A stretch of DNA of 64,000 nt from Apostichopus japonicus (Eukaryota; Echinodermata; Holothuroidea; Aspidochirotida; Stichopodidae). The notes under the pieces were generated by a model. That model was given only the letters and a program-made list of their open reading frames with translations. It made no database searches and was not told where the DNA came from. Every line of letters starts with the position of its first letter. Position 1 is the first letter of the stretch. Location: assembly GCF_037975245.1 (NCBI RefSeq), contig NC_092568.1, positions 3,751,001 through 3,815,000 on the forward strand, written 5' to 3'. Made by a program: the position numbers and the translations under genes. Shown piece by piece: positions 37,840 to 51,000 of the stretch.

Positions 37840-38360
37840 TACTGTGAAACCTCTACAGCCACCAAATATATCATACTTTCACATGACATGTGCTACACAT
37901 AAAAAACCTGACAATCACCCATACATACCGTTAACAGTAAAACCCTCCACAGCCGAGAATCTCATACTTACATATGAGGTGTGGTACACATAACAATCCC
38001 GACAGTCACCCATATATACCGTTAACAGTTAAACCCTCTACAGCCAAATATCTCATACCTTCACATGACATGTGCTACACATAACAAACCCTACAATCAC
38101 CCATATATACATTTAGCAGTGAAACACTCTACAGCCAAGTATCTCATACTTACACATGGCATTATGCCACACATATTCCCAATCACCCCATATATACAGT
38201 TTTAACAGTGTAACCCTCTACAGCTGAGAATCTCATACTTACACATGGCATGTGCCACATATATTCCCAATCACCCCATATATACCGTTAACAGTGAAAC
38301 CCTCTACAGCCGAGAATCTCATATTTATTCCCAATCACCCATATATACAGTTAACCTTGT
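37840..38360. repeat. Tandem repeat of about 85-90 bases, about 6 copies
   Basis: The unit contains ACCGTTAACAGTGAAACCCT, CTACAGCCGAGAATCTCATA, a CACATGACATGTGCTACACA part and CAATCACCCATATATAC. It lies 650 bases or more past the GTPBP2 stop codon, so it may sit in the 3' UTR. Confidence 0.85.
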
Positions 38361-39007
38361 GTTTTTCCCGCCATTTGTTTCTTGGTATACCAGAAAACAC
38401 ACTAGTAAGATCACAAAGTCAAACTAAGCATCGAACAAACGCTACACGGAACAAACCTGCACTCACCCATATCTTCTCTTAACCTCTTTGTTTGTTAGTT
38501 TTCTAGCAAAACACACCAAAACAAGCAATATCACATCAGACACACTTTTATAAATAAAAACATCACCCACAGTTTGATTTCTACTGATGTTAACAACATC
38601 AACCTAATTTGACAATTTTTAATCAAGACAGAAACGTTTTATTAGCGATACATTTGAAGCAGCTTGCTGAAGTATTATTTTCACATTAAAATTCTATCAA
38701 ATACAAGACAACAATTACCACACACGGCTTGTGTTATTACCTCCAGTAAACTTGTAACACCACTCAAAATCACCACCAGACACCACAACAAATTTCACGT
38801 GTAATTAAAAAGATATATTTACACGATCTTATTAAAATACGCTTTCAAACAATTGATACAGACAGAATGCGAGACGTACAATGAAAACAGGACAGTATAA
38901 GATTACAGACATTTACTGTTTCAAAGTCATGACTATATGAAGAAGACTGAAAAATGGAACCCATCTCCGGCAGGTGGGCGGTGGCTTCAGGTGGCATTCC
39001 GTACCCT

Positions 39008-42000
39008 TCAACGCTCTATATGAGGGCCTTTGTCATTGTGACTGTAAACCTTCGTTATCTGACCCATGCCTTTAGTCGTTCCTTCCCGAAAGAAGAGTCT
39101 TGCGCCTACTCTGAGAAACTCGGGCTGTCGTTTAAATTTGAACTTTACCAGAGCCTGCTCGTTAACTTTTAACGAATCCTGTACAAGTGTTAAAGAGCAA
39201 AGCAAAAAAGGGTTGTGAATAAATTGCAACATGGCAAGATATTTCAGCGACAAAGTTATTATAGGGTGACCACTGTGCAAAAGAATCGAGGAAAGCGAGG
39301 AAACAAAATATATTTACCAAGAAAGTCTGATCTGACTCAAAAGTAGACCTTTTGGCTTTGATTTGAACTGGTGAACTTGACTCTTAACAAATTAGTTTTG
39401 CTGCGACCAGTATGCAGCAGAGTGGATTCTCTTTTACACTGTGGTCTCAATATCACAGACCAACAGTAGACTCGTTACAAGGCATAACATTTCTCATGAG
39501 ACTATTTACAAAGGTATTAATTTGTCACGAGACTCTTTACAAAGGAATTACATTTGTCATGACTCTTTACAAAGGAATTACATTTTTACAAAGGAATTAC
39601 ATTAGTCATGTAACAAGTGATGTCACTGCACTGCCTTCAAGGAGACCAGTTGGAGAGTTAGATACCACAACATAACATCACAAATATGTCAGTCAACCAG
39701 TTCACTTGTTTCAATACTTTTTCGTTTCAGTTTTCAACACCAAAATGTGAAGCCACAAATAAGGGGTCCATAAGAAGGGTTGTAGTACAACAACTAGGCT
39801 AAGAAATTACAGCTTTTTCATCACTGACATGTCAATTATCTCCCTGCAGAAAGTGCTCAAGGTCGTTAGATTCAACTGTTTCAAGAACCAGGTCTAAACT
39901 TTCTCAATTTCAGCCCACTTTGCTAAGATATGCCAGTGCATAAAAATATCTCCCGGCTAAAATCAAACCCCCAATTTTACTTTCCTTGAATTAATGTAAT
40001 AGGAACATTAACTTTGCATAATAGCTGGCAGAGAAATGGAAGTGCATTTTTTTTCTCTACTCGTGTACTGCAAAATCCACTGGCATTAGCTAGTAAACGG
40101 CTGGAATTTCCAAGTCTGAAAACCAACTGTCTACACAGAGACATCAAGTATAGCTTTGGTTTACTTTAAAAAAAAAAGAAGTTCCTCAGAAGACCTCACA
40201 TTTTTTGTTACTAAGTTTCTCTGTGAAATGGTATGCTACAGATAGTTAACCAACCAGAAGTATCTTACGATTGTTAGACTACATCTTTCTACAGATGATT
40301 AACCAACCATAAGTATCTTACGATTGTTAGACGACATCTTTCTACAGATAATTAACCAACCAGAAGTATCTTACGATTGTTAGACTACATCTTTCTACAG
40401 ATAATTAACCAACCAGAAGTATCTTACGATTGTTAGACTACATCTTTCTACAGATAATTAACCAACCAGAAGTATCTTACGATTGTAAGACTACATCTTT
40501 CTACAGATAATTGACCAACCAGAAGTATCTTACGATTGTTAGACTACATCTTTCTACAGATAATTAACCAACCAGAAGCATCTTATGATTGTTACGCTAC
40601 ATCTTGATCAAACCTACGAATGTCTTTTTTCTGTGGAAAGAGGATACAAAACATACCTCGTTTATCATATCTTCAATGATTGCACTTTGACAGACACTCC
40701 CTACGTGTACTGTAACCTGGAAGCCTTTCTTGATGCTGGTAGTATGGTACAGTACACAGATGTTAGCTTCAAACTCCATACAGCATGTAGGGTCTTCCCT
40801 TACCAGTACCATGCCCTGCAAAGATTAAAATCAAAAATAAGAATATTGCTGGGAGAAATCTAAGTTCTCTTAAGGGTTAAATGACAGGTTCAAAGGACGA
40901 CAGAAGATATATTCATATAAACATATTTCTTGTACCACTACCAGTGGTCAGTTTGATAAAACAAGGCTAGTATATTTAACATGTACTGGGAATTAATGGT
41001 CTCATTGTGCCTTTCACAAAGAGTCCAGTCAACATTGCTATAACATTTCAACAATGCATGAATGTGATTTGTGGAACACGCAAAGGAAAATATATTTTTA
41101 CGAAAAATATAGAACTTTGGAAATTCTTAACAATATCAACAATTCTGGGAGGTGCCTGGAAAGACACTGAATGAGCTATATTACTTACTAGATAATTGCT
41201 TGTCATTCAGCCTCTGAAGAAGATCCTACTAGGATCGAAATGTCAGGCCCACTTACTTTTACACATGCTAATTGCTTAAATACAAATAAAAGCTTAACGG
41301 AAACAATAGATCAAACGAACATCAAGAATACAACATTGTAGATTAGTAGGAAATGTTGCTTATGGATTACTATAACAAATGACATGATTTTCTTTTAACA
41401 AATTGCAAGGCTTTGTGAGTTCATGATTGACCCAAGAGATCAAAAGATAGCCTTGGCAATTAACAGCCAGTAAAGGTAGGGTGGGATTACATTAGGAACC
41501 TCTTATGAACAGGTTTTTTTTCTACAAAACATTTGATATCATGAAAAATAGGACAAAATGGGGGAAAGAAGGCTAACTACATCTAATTTATTAGATTAAT
41601 TAGATAAAAGAGAAAGAATAATTATTAACTATAAAATTTCATAAAACAAACTCATTTTCATCAGCATCCAATCACTGATAAAAAAACTTACATTTAGTTG
41701 AAAAAAAATATACCTCGATCCCCAGCAAGGTTTCAAATCTGAAGCTCCACAGTGCTATTGACTCTTACATACAACAAACAGCATAAGAGAGAGTGACCAA
41801 AGAATTCTTACTTTTCTTAAGGGAAATTCTTCCCATTCCCCTAATGCTAAGGTAGCAGCTTGACCCGGCATCACTACACGACATTTACTTCTATTCCTGT
41901 GAATGCTTTGAAACTGGACTTTCTTGAAATTCCCCTCTTCACTGGGACCTAGCAGAAGAGTAGAGTCTTCTTGTATGGAACCTCTGATGGAAGAAAAACA

Positions 42001-45000
42001 ACAACAAAATACTGAATGACAATTATTCCTCAGGGAAAGACCAGGTCGGGTCAAGAATTCCGACATAAAAGCAAAGGATATTATTTTTGGTATTGAAGGT
42101 TCCACAGGATACTGAACAGCCATATATTTGCATAAAGTAATGTTTGCTGGACCAATCTGGAAGGGACACTGTGACATTGTTTTTGATTGATTTTTTTAAA
42201 TTCGGGTTACATTACTTTTGAAAATGGTTTATATTTATGTATGGTAATGCACCAAGATCCAACAGGAGTCTTGTAGTAATAAAATAGCATTGCAATGTAA
42301 ATAATTGAACTTTAACAATATAAGAATATTTCAGAATTTCATAAAAACTAAATAGTAAATTGACTTAAAGACTTACTTAAAAAACATATATGAAGGATAA
42401 ATACTGACTGTAGTAAACAAGGTATGGATTTGGTGTCTGACGATGAAACTAGCGGCATATGATAATCAAGAAAGAAGTTTGAATGAGATTTAGGTAGGAA
42501 CTTACGATAATAACGTTCCACCGAGCACCTTCCCCACGTGAGGAACGCTGTAAACCTCATCTACCTGGATTCAACAAGAAGAAAATAAGAAACATGCATC
42601 ATTAATCATTATAATTCTTGTAGCTTTTCCTTTTTCACACTCTCTACAGACACTTTTACATTTTTATATGGTTATGCATTACTGTTACAAGTTATAACAG
42701 GAGGAAATGGTTTAATATCGAGAGTCAAGGGATGGGATTGATGCCAGTATTGTCGGGCAAAAGCATACCGACCAATACAAACAGAGCTACTGAGACACAA
42801 GTCAGTACTGCCAAGTGCAACTATTTTCATCTTTTCTTTTCACCAGTAACAGTTCTGCAGCCTATATGCTTTAACACAATCCTGTATGAATGAGTTTTAA
42901 CACAAGCAATTCATTTCATAACATCCAGAATTGGAAAAGAAGGAGGCAGTTCAACTTGTAAATTACTTATCAAAGAAGAGAAAAACAATTGTAAGTGAAA
43001 AAATATTTATTAAAGTTTAACAAAAAAGATTTTCTTGCTTTGCTTTTAAGATTTCAATCCCTTTCAGTTCCTCCCAGCCTCAAAAGGCATACATTCAAGC
43101 AACATTGTAAAACTTTTTGAATTGTTTTGAGACACATACCTATATCTAGGTTATCTATATTGTATTAATATTCCTTTGCGGTCTGCCAATATACCATAGC
43201 GACAGCCAACTACACTAGAAGAATGAAAGATCATGTGACCATTGTCATTTCATAAATTATTTAAACTCACATGAAACTCTGTAATCTCTTGCATCAATCG
43301 AGTCTGTTCTCCAGTGGTACAAGCGGGAGGTATGATGTGAAGAAATTTTTTAAGTAGGTCAAGATTTTCTCCGGTTACATTTGACACCATGAATATAGGA
43401 CAAATACTGAGGAAAGAAAGAACCCAATTTAATAGATATATAACCAAAAAATTCACATGTAGAGATGAGTAAAAGGTTAATCTTCAAGTTTATATAGTTT
43501 AAATCAGAACCAGGGGAGGGTGGGGGGGGGGACAGCAAATGGAAGATTACAAATAAGCATCTTCTCTTCTACCTCTTGAAAAATTACTGTCTATAAGCTT
43601 CATTGTAAAACTGAATGGTTTATTTCCAAAGGCTTCTTCCACTCCCCAGATATCAAATTGCATATCACATTGCAATGGCTTGATAGAACATTCATATATA
43701 TATATTTAATTTGATGTGAATATACATATCGATACTACATACCTCACCTTATTATCACAATTAGAGTTAATTGTAACGATAGATCCCATAGAAAGCGCAT
43801 TTCCCTGAACAAAAAGAACACACATCATACGCATATATATATCCTTCCAAGACAAGAACATTTCCTATGGATGTATGGATAGTGTTGATAATTTGGTGCA
43901 TTTATGTATATATATATATCAATGTGAATGATTGTTTAACATGATCATTAAAATCTGTCCAAATACTTACTTTTCTGAATTGAACCTTCGTGCAGCGGTT
44001 ACTGCTGCATAGTTGGATGTGACTGGGTAAGTTATTTTACCACATCCAGGTCCTGATAGTAGTCTGGTTACCTGCTGTAACGTTCTCTCTCGTACACAAG
44101 GTGGGCAGATGTCAATCTTACTAATCACCACAAATATACCCATTTGAAGAGCCATAGCAAGACCCAGGTGCTCCCTGGTCGTACCAGCTACGGGAATAAC
44201 AAGACAAGAACCGAATCAATGGATGTTAAGTACACCTAAAATACAGAAATTACACTGTCGAAAGATTTTCAAGTTTAAATGGTGAACTGGCCAAAATAAT
44301 ATAGAATTTAAGATAGTAATCAAAGCTTCTGTTTTGTTCTTCTCCAAGCTAAGCTCTCTGACAGTGATCTCAATCAGATGCCTTTCTCAACAATATTAGT
44401 TATCTCTGCTTCAAGAATTCCTGAACACCCAAACAGATGTGCACTAATCTAGCAAACAATGTAATTACAGTAAAAATCAAACAGCAAAAAATGCAGGATA
44501 AAGATGTTATGAAACTCTTGACGATGCAAGTTTAGTGAAAGCAGAAATCCGTATGAATGTTAACATTTCTTTGAAAAGCCAACAGCACCATCGACTCACC
44601 AACTCCATTGTTTGCACTGACGACAAGCATTGCAAAGTCGGGTTTACATCCCATCAGACCAAATATGGTTGTTTTGAGATATTTCTGGTGTCCAGCTAAA
44701 TCAATCAGGGTGATAAGTTTTGATGCATTCTGGCAGATTTCTCTCATGGTTAAACACCCTTGCTTGGAATCGTTATAGTTTATGACCTGTGTAATAAATA
44801 ATAGAAGGATGATTTTAGGTTAAAAATTAAAAAATATGTGGTGTTGACATGTCATTCTATGGCTAAACCAATGGAAACTTTTGTATGCTAGTAGCATCTC
44901 TGTAACTATTATGGTTTTAAAGATATTTACCTTCAACAATATGCTGAATATCAGGAATGCCCCTTCATGGCTATATCAAAGATAACAACAGTCTACAGTA

Positions 45001-48000
45001 GGTCTAGTAGTTAATGTTAATCCATTTTTTTTTTAAATTCTTATACCTCAATCTAAAAATGTTTTTAACAACACAACACCCATGGATTACATCAAACACC
45101 ATTTAATAGTAAAGCGTAGAGGCACCATGTTATACATCATATACGTATCTTGCAGCCACAGTAAGTGGTGATACATATTATTGTACTATAAACAAAATTC
45201 TTAACATACTAAAACACCTATTGGGGCAGTAATGTAATAAACTTCATCAGTAGAAAAAACATTCTGTATTGGCATATTTACATGGCAGGTTTCATTGATT
45301 TACAAAGAAAGATTGCTAAATATTTGACCTGAGTAAATGGTTAGGAGACAACATTACATTGAATCTAATTTGACTCTTCTATAATATCTAGTTGATTCAT
45401 TTTAAAACCGTCATAACCCTTTCAATCCTATTGAAAAGATATTTTTATCATATTTTCCTGTCTAGGATTATTTATGACACTTCTCTGTGTTAACTTTGAA
45501 CTTTAAAAGAATATTTCTCTGCGATTAATCAAAACTCTGTAATTTAGAGTTTTGTCAAAATAAATTTCTCCGAATATCTGTTTGTGGAACATTACACTTA
45601 ATTATGTACATGAATCAAAGTTTCAAAATATGCTAAATATCTAAAAAAGAAAAACACAAACTTTCTATATTTGATAACCAAATTCACTTTAAAGCTCTAG
45701 TTTCTGTTTATTACATCAAAGCAGCATTTCATTTGACAGTTTATAGTCTTTTCGATTTCATTTCTCTCTGAGGATATAAATTTATTAAATATGAATCTTT
45801 ACCTCCCCTTTACTGTTGAAACCAAGGACTTCGTGACTAACGCTGGATGTGTGACCAGATTCAATTTCATGTAAATGCCGGAAGAGGTTCAATCTGGCCC
45901 TCCCTTGTCCGTTGTCTTTTTCACCCTGGGTCAGAACTCCCAGTAAAGTGCTCTTTCCTGATTCCACGTTTCCTAGGACTGCTAATCGAAGATCAATGTA
46001 CTATAAGTAGAGGGAAATGAAAAAGGAAACTGTTAAAACAAAGCTATAACAGTTAATGACGTAACAACACTGACTTAATACAATGTACCTATTAAACACA
46101 ATATACTTATTGACTTCTAGAGATGTACTGTATGCACTGTGGTCTATCGAGGGCAAAGCTCTCCCAGGAACAACCATACAGTGTGTAAGTTTTGTCTTCT
46201 TGCTGCAATAAGGGTATATACAATGAAACACCAGTTGATAACCAGCTAATCTTGAGACAAAATTCATGGAAATTCTGCAGTCAGAAGCTACTAAATGTTT
46301 CATATTAGGAAATATTCTTTCTAAAAGTGGAGAGAGAAATATAAAATCCTCCTCCCAGTCAATACTTGACATACTGTAAAGTGGTAAGCTAACTGTTCAA
46401 AGTATTAGAACTTAATATTAACAAAAGAATCTCAAATGGGCTGAGAGGAAATATGAAAGGAAGATATTGTCCATCAGCCAAGTGAATTACAAGCATATTT
46501 TGATTTCATTCTAGGCCAAAATCAAACAATGAGTCCATTCAAGATGATAACATAAAAGGAAAACTCACAACAGAAATATTTCTATCTTACTGTAGATTAA
46601 GAATTCTACAATGTTCAGACAATTGGATTTATATAACAAGTTTAAATATGGTTTTACCTGTTGATCATCTGGTACTCTCCTAACCAGAACTTCACAAGCT
46701 GTTTTATTAAGTCCATTATATGATTCTACTGTGGTCCTTCTGACTTCTACTGTGGTGGCTCCAAGTCTAAAAAGACAAAAAGCCAGATGGGCAATTCCAT
46801 GGTAACGGAAGGACATTGGGACTAATTTTCTGACATTTAAACAAGTATATCATGAATATCCCCATTAATTACAACAAATAATTGTCATCATTGACTAGCT
46901 ATAACTACGTATTTCAATTTTCACATATTTTTTTTCCACAAACCCTTCCTATTTTTGAAATATGAATATTAATGAGGTCGGTAACGGAAAGACGGCAAAC
47001 GGACAAGGGTTTTCACAGGTCTTGAGTTTATTGTAAAACTCTGTGAATTCTATGGAGTAATATTATTTTAGAGGTGAGAAATGTTATCACAATACTGTTT
47101 CCTATACTGTACCACTTTCCATTCTGAAATTATTGCTTTGGTTTTCTAGAAATATTGTGCTAATTAAAGTTAAATTTGGTAACGGAAGGACGGTAACGGA
47201 AGGACAAAATGTCCACTCAATTACAGTGTGCAAAGAAGAGTATATCACAATGTTGACACAATAATATAATTGTCAGAACCAACATTCCAATGTGAACTAT
47301 AACAATGTATTGACCATCAAAAGCAAAAATATGGAAGTTATTTCTAATTATCAACTAATCACATTATGTTAATTAACTGTAGGTCAATAACTGAAAAAGT
47401 GAAACTGAAAAAGTTGAAGCAACTATCACTACTGTATATTAAACTGAATTTATTCTAAAATGATAATTAACTGAAGCTGAAGTCCTACTACTTTAGAAAT
47501 AATCACCTGCTTATTAATGGGAAGTGATTGTATCTAAAAGTACAAACAAACAGTAGTTTTTAACTGTAAATTTGTTTTTTCTACATGAGTATCTAGAAAC
47601 AATATTTCAGTTATCAACTACAGTATCACATGGAGGCAGGTAACCAAGGGTTCATTTATTTCATTCCTAAAGCAGAGGTTCCTGATCTTCAATTCTTTGT
47701 TAATAATGGGAGCATAATTTTAGCATAATTTTGATGTCACACACGTGACCAAAATAACGCAAAAGTTTTCATAAAAAGTAACTGATGTGCCTTATGATGT
47801 CCACACTTGATATGCAACCGTTCTTGGTGCACACTGTTAGTTCTGCAAAATATCCAGTCAAGTAATTATTCCTACAATGAATTCATAGCCTCTTATTAGT
47901 CCTCACACACATGACCGATGATCACGTGTGTGACATTTGTGCATGAAAATGCAGAATGTCATACACGTGACCCGACAATGTCACACACGTGACCCTCCAA

Positions 48001-51000
48001 ATCATGGCAGTAAAACTGTATTAAAGTAATTCCTATGGAATATCAACAGTGCTGTTCTGTGGTCATTACTAGAGTCAACATTTGCACTGAAATTTGCATA
48101 CGCACAATGAAAATTCAGAATGTCACACACGTTACCCAACAATGTCACACACGTGACCAGATTTTTCTTACCTTATGTAGTATTATGCTAATTTTAAGAA
48201 GTGAAATATTGAGGTGAAATGTCTTGTAAGAATAGAAACACATTAAGGTAGATTCATGAGAAATTAGGGTTATTCAGCCCTGTTAGAAACTGAGGAATTT
48301 GCCAATGTTTTTTTGAGCAAAATAGCCAGTTTCATTTCACGTCACACACATGACCGACCTTTATATGACCTCTGCCAGCACATGAATGTTGTGATTTTGG
48401 CTAAGCAATATATGGTTTTGTAAAATAGTCCCCTAGTGCATACTTAAGTACTAAAACCAACCTTACTTTCTTTACCTAAAAGTAGTTACTTAGTGGTAAA
48501 GTGCAAATCTCCTCATTTTTCAGTCACACACGTGACCGAGAATGGCTCTACCATGGAATTGCCCCTTACAGTAGTATAGATATAAACATCACTCTCAGAA
48601 TCAACAACTCCCACAGGATGCTATATACAATATATATATGTATGCATGCAATGATATTTACTTTTAATCATAGGCAAATGACTCAATTATCTGACTGGAA
48701 AAACAAAATTGTCCTTCCGTTACTGTCCTTCCGTTACCAAAATGGTAACGGAAAGACAGGTTTTAATCAATCATAATGAACAAATGAAGAGGACCAGGGT
48801 GAAACTAATTATTTCATTTTGTTGGCCAATCTAAACTTGCTTTGAAGATGAACTTTCATTTTAATCTTGCTGCAACTTTTCCTGAAAAACTAAAAAAAGT
48901 TATATTTTCGGTAACGGAAGGACATTTCAAATGGCAAAAATACCGAAGGGCACTGAAGCGGAACCAATGAGGAAAAGGGGCGAAAATATTATCCATTCAG
49001 TTTTCCATGATCTATACTCTCACATGGTAGTGGCTGATATCATTCATATACTCGCTATCAATAGCAGTGACCAATAGTTTTTATTACCAATCATCCAATT
49101 TTCTGTATCAACTCATGAATATTCAATTACCCATATATTTTCATTCCAAAATGCATGAAAATTGCATTTCTGAACCTGATTCTGGAAAATATGGACTCTT
49201 AGCTTTCATATGACACCAAATTTACTATTGTCACACACTTTTAATTTTTTGGGTATCATGTCCACTTTCTCATGGAATTGCCCAGATGCAAAAATTAAGA
49301 TCAATTTTCGGATGTCCTAACTCCTAATGGAACATTTACCTCGATTAAAATACAACACACGTTTTGAAATAAAAATGTCAAAGTTGACTTAATGGTGTCG
49401 AGTATGACAGGTGATCCATACTCAACAGTAATACTATCCAGAGTATGAATCAGACCATTAAATTTAAAATATACTTTTAAAATTTTCAGAAGTTTGGCAA
49501 CATTGTACTTGAAGCAGAATAGCACCCATCTGTCATTTGATTATATGATATTGAAAAACAAACAAGCTCTTCATTATCAATCCATCTGTTTTGATATTCT
49601 CAGACTCTCACTAATACCACTGAGTATAGTGTAAAAGATAAACCTTTTCTTTATCAGTAGTTTCAGCTGCAATATCCTCTGAAGTCAGAGTTCGAAGAAA
49701 GTAACAAATATATTGTTCACAAATACCATGAACAGGGCACAGTTAGCACTTTCACAGATCACTTGAAGGGTCAAAGTCCATATCAGATGATAGGGTTAAG
49801 TCAGAGTCCAAACCTATCTTTAATTGAACTTTTTAAACATATTTCAGTTGATAATTTGCAAGCAACTCAAAACAATTCAAAGTTAGTAACAAAACCACAG
49901 GCAACCTATATTTACAAAATTATCGGAAAGATTGTTAGTGCTGTTTACCAATCAGATGGTTAGTTTTCATTTGACTCAAGTTTTAAATATAAAAAAGTAT
50001 GTATGTGACAATTTTGTACTCAGAAACCAGTTAAAAGTACAGAACTTATGACATTTTGTTAAAGTTTGCTAATTAAGATTAACATGATGAAATAATCTAC
50101 AAATGTCACATCAATTGTAATATGACAGTTTGCAGAAAAAGAAACTGCTTTTACTATGAGCTCTGGCAATAGTCCCTATAAAGAATTCTCAGAGACATTT
50201 CTTTCTTGAAGTTTACACTGAGCTTATTTGAGCTTGAATGTGGCACATTTTGCATTTATTATTGACATTGTGTTGTTACACACACATTTACTCATTTACA
50301 TTTCCCTACCAATATATTATATTTGACCTCCAACAAACACAATAGGTTCCATATGCTCCTCAAAGGGAAGCCACATATCACTTATGAGGTCTGGCTACTA
50401 TTGCTCTCTGCTTCTTGAGTAATAGTGTTTACGATGTATCCTGTGTTGAACATCAGTTGACCTTGAGATTCCCCACATAATGCATACTCATCAATCCATT
50501 ACAACTTATCATTGACTTCATTAGCTCTGTTCATGATAGGCCAGAGATATAGTACTAATGAATTTCATACACTGGCCTCTTATGAACACAGATGACCTTC
50601 GACCTCCCATCAAAAAGAATAGGATTATGGGGTTCATCAAAAGGAAGTCACATGTCAAGTATGAGATCTGGTGACCTTTAACCTCCTTGAGATATTGCAT
50701 AACTTACAAGGTAATCCTACTGTACTAGAGATGTTAGTTGAACTTTAAACTCTTTGGTAGTTTGTAGTTTGTTAGGTAGTGTACTGTAGATTGTTTTCAT
50801 GTCATGAAACAACCTTCCATTGACAAAAATATACACGTTTTGCCTGCTTACTGCATGTGTATTCATGAGATTATAGTGCTGAAAGTTGTTCACACTGACC
50901 TGAAATGAGCTTTCATCTTTTTCCCCTAAAATATGGTTTGTGTCATCATAACTATGGTAAGCCACATGCTTGTCAAATATGAGGTCAACTAAAGCTTGCT

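Larger units (their letters stand above)
34031..39007. other. Intergenic region between convergent ZFYVE26 and GTPBP2
   Basis: No supported gene. It has AT-rich sequence, simple repeats (listed separately) and short chance frames. The part nearest 39008 should include the GTPBP2 3' UTR; reverse-strand AATAAA hexamers occur at 38638-38643, 36589-36594 and 36410-36415. Confidence 0.6.

Noticed and set aside
40241..40607. CRISPR-like regular array (also the arrays at 9101 and 30415)
   Set aside because: Units are contiguous with no unique spacers, and the genome is eukaryotic; these are minisatellites.
48501..48776. 91-codon frame in the 2.5-kb element as a transposase remnant
   Set aside because: There are no catalytic motifs or similarity; part of it is translated motif copies.
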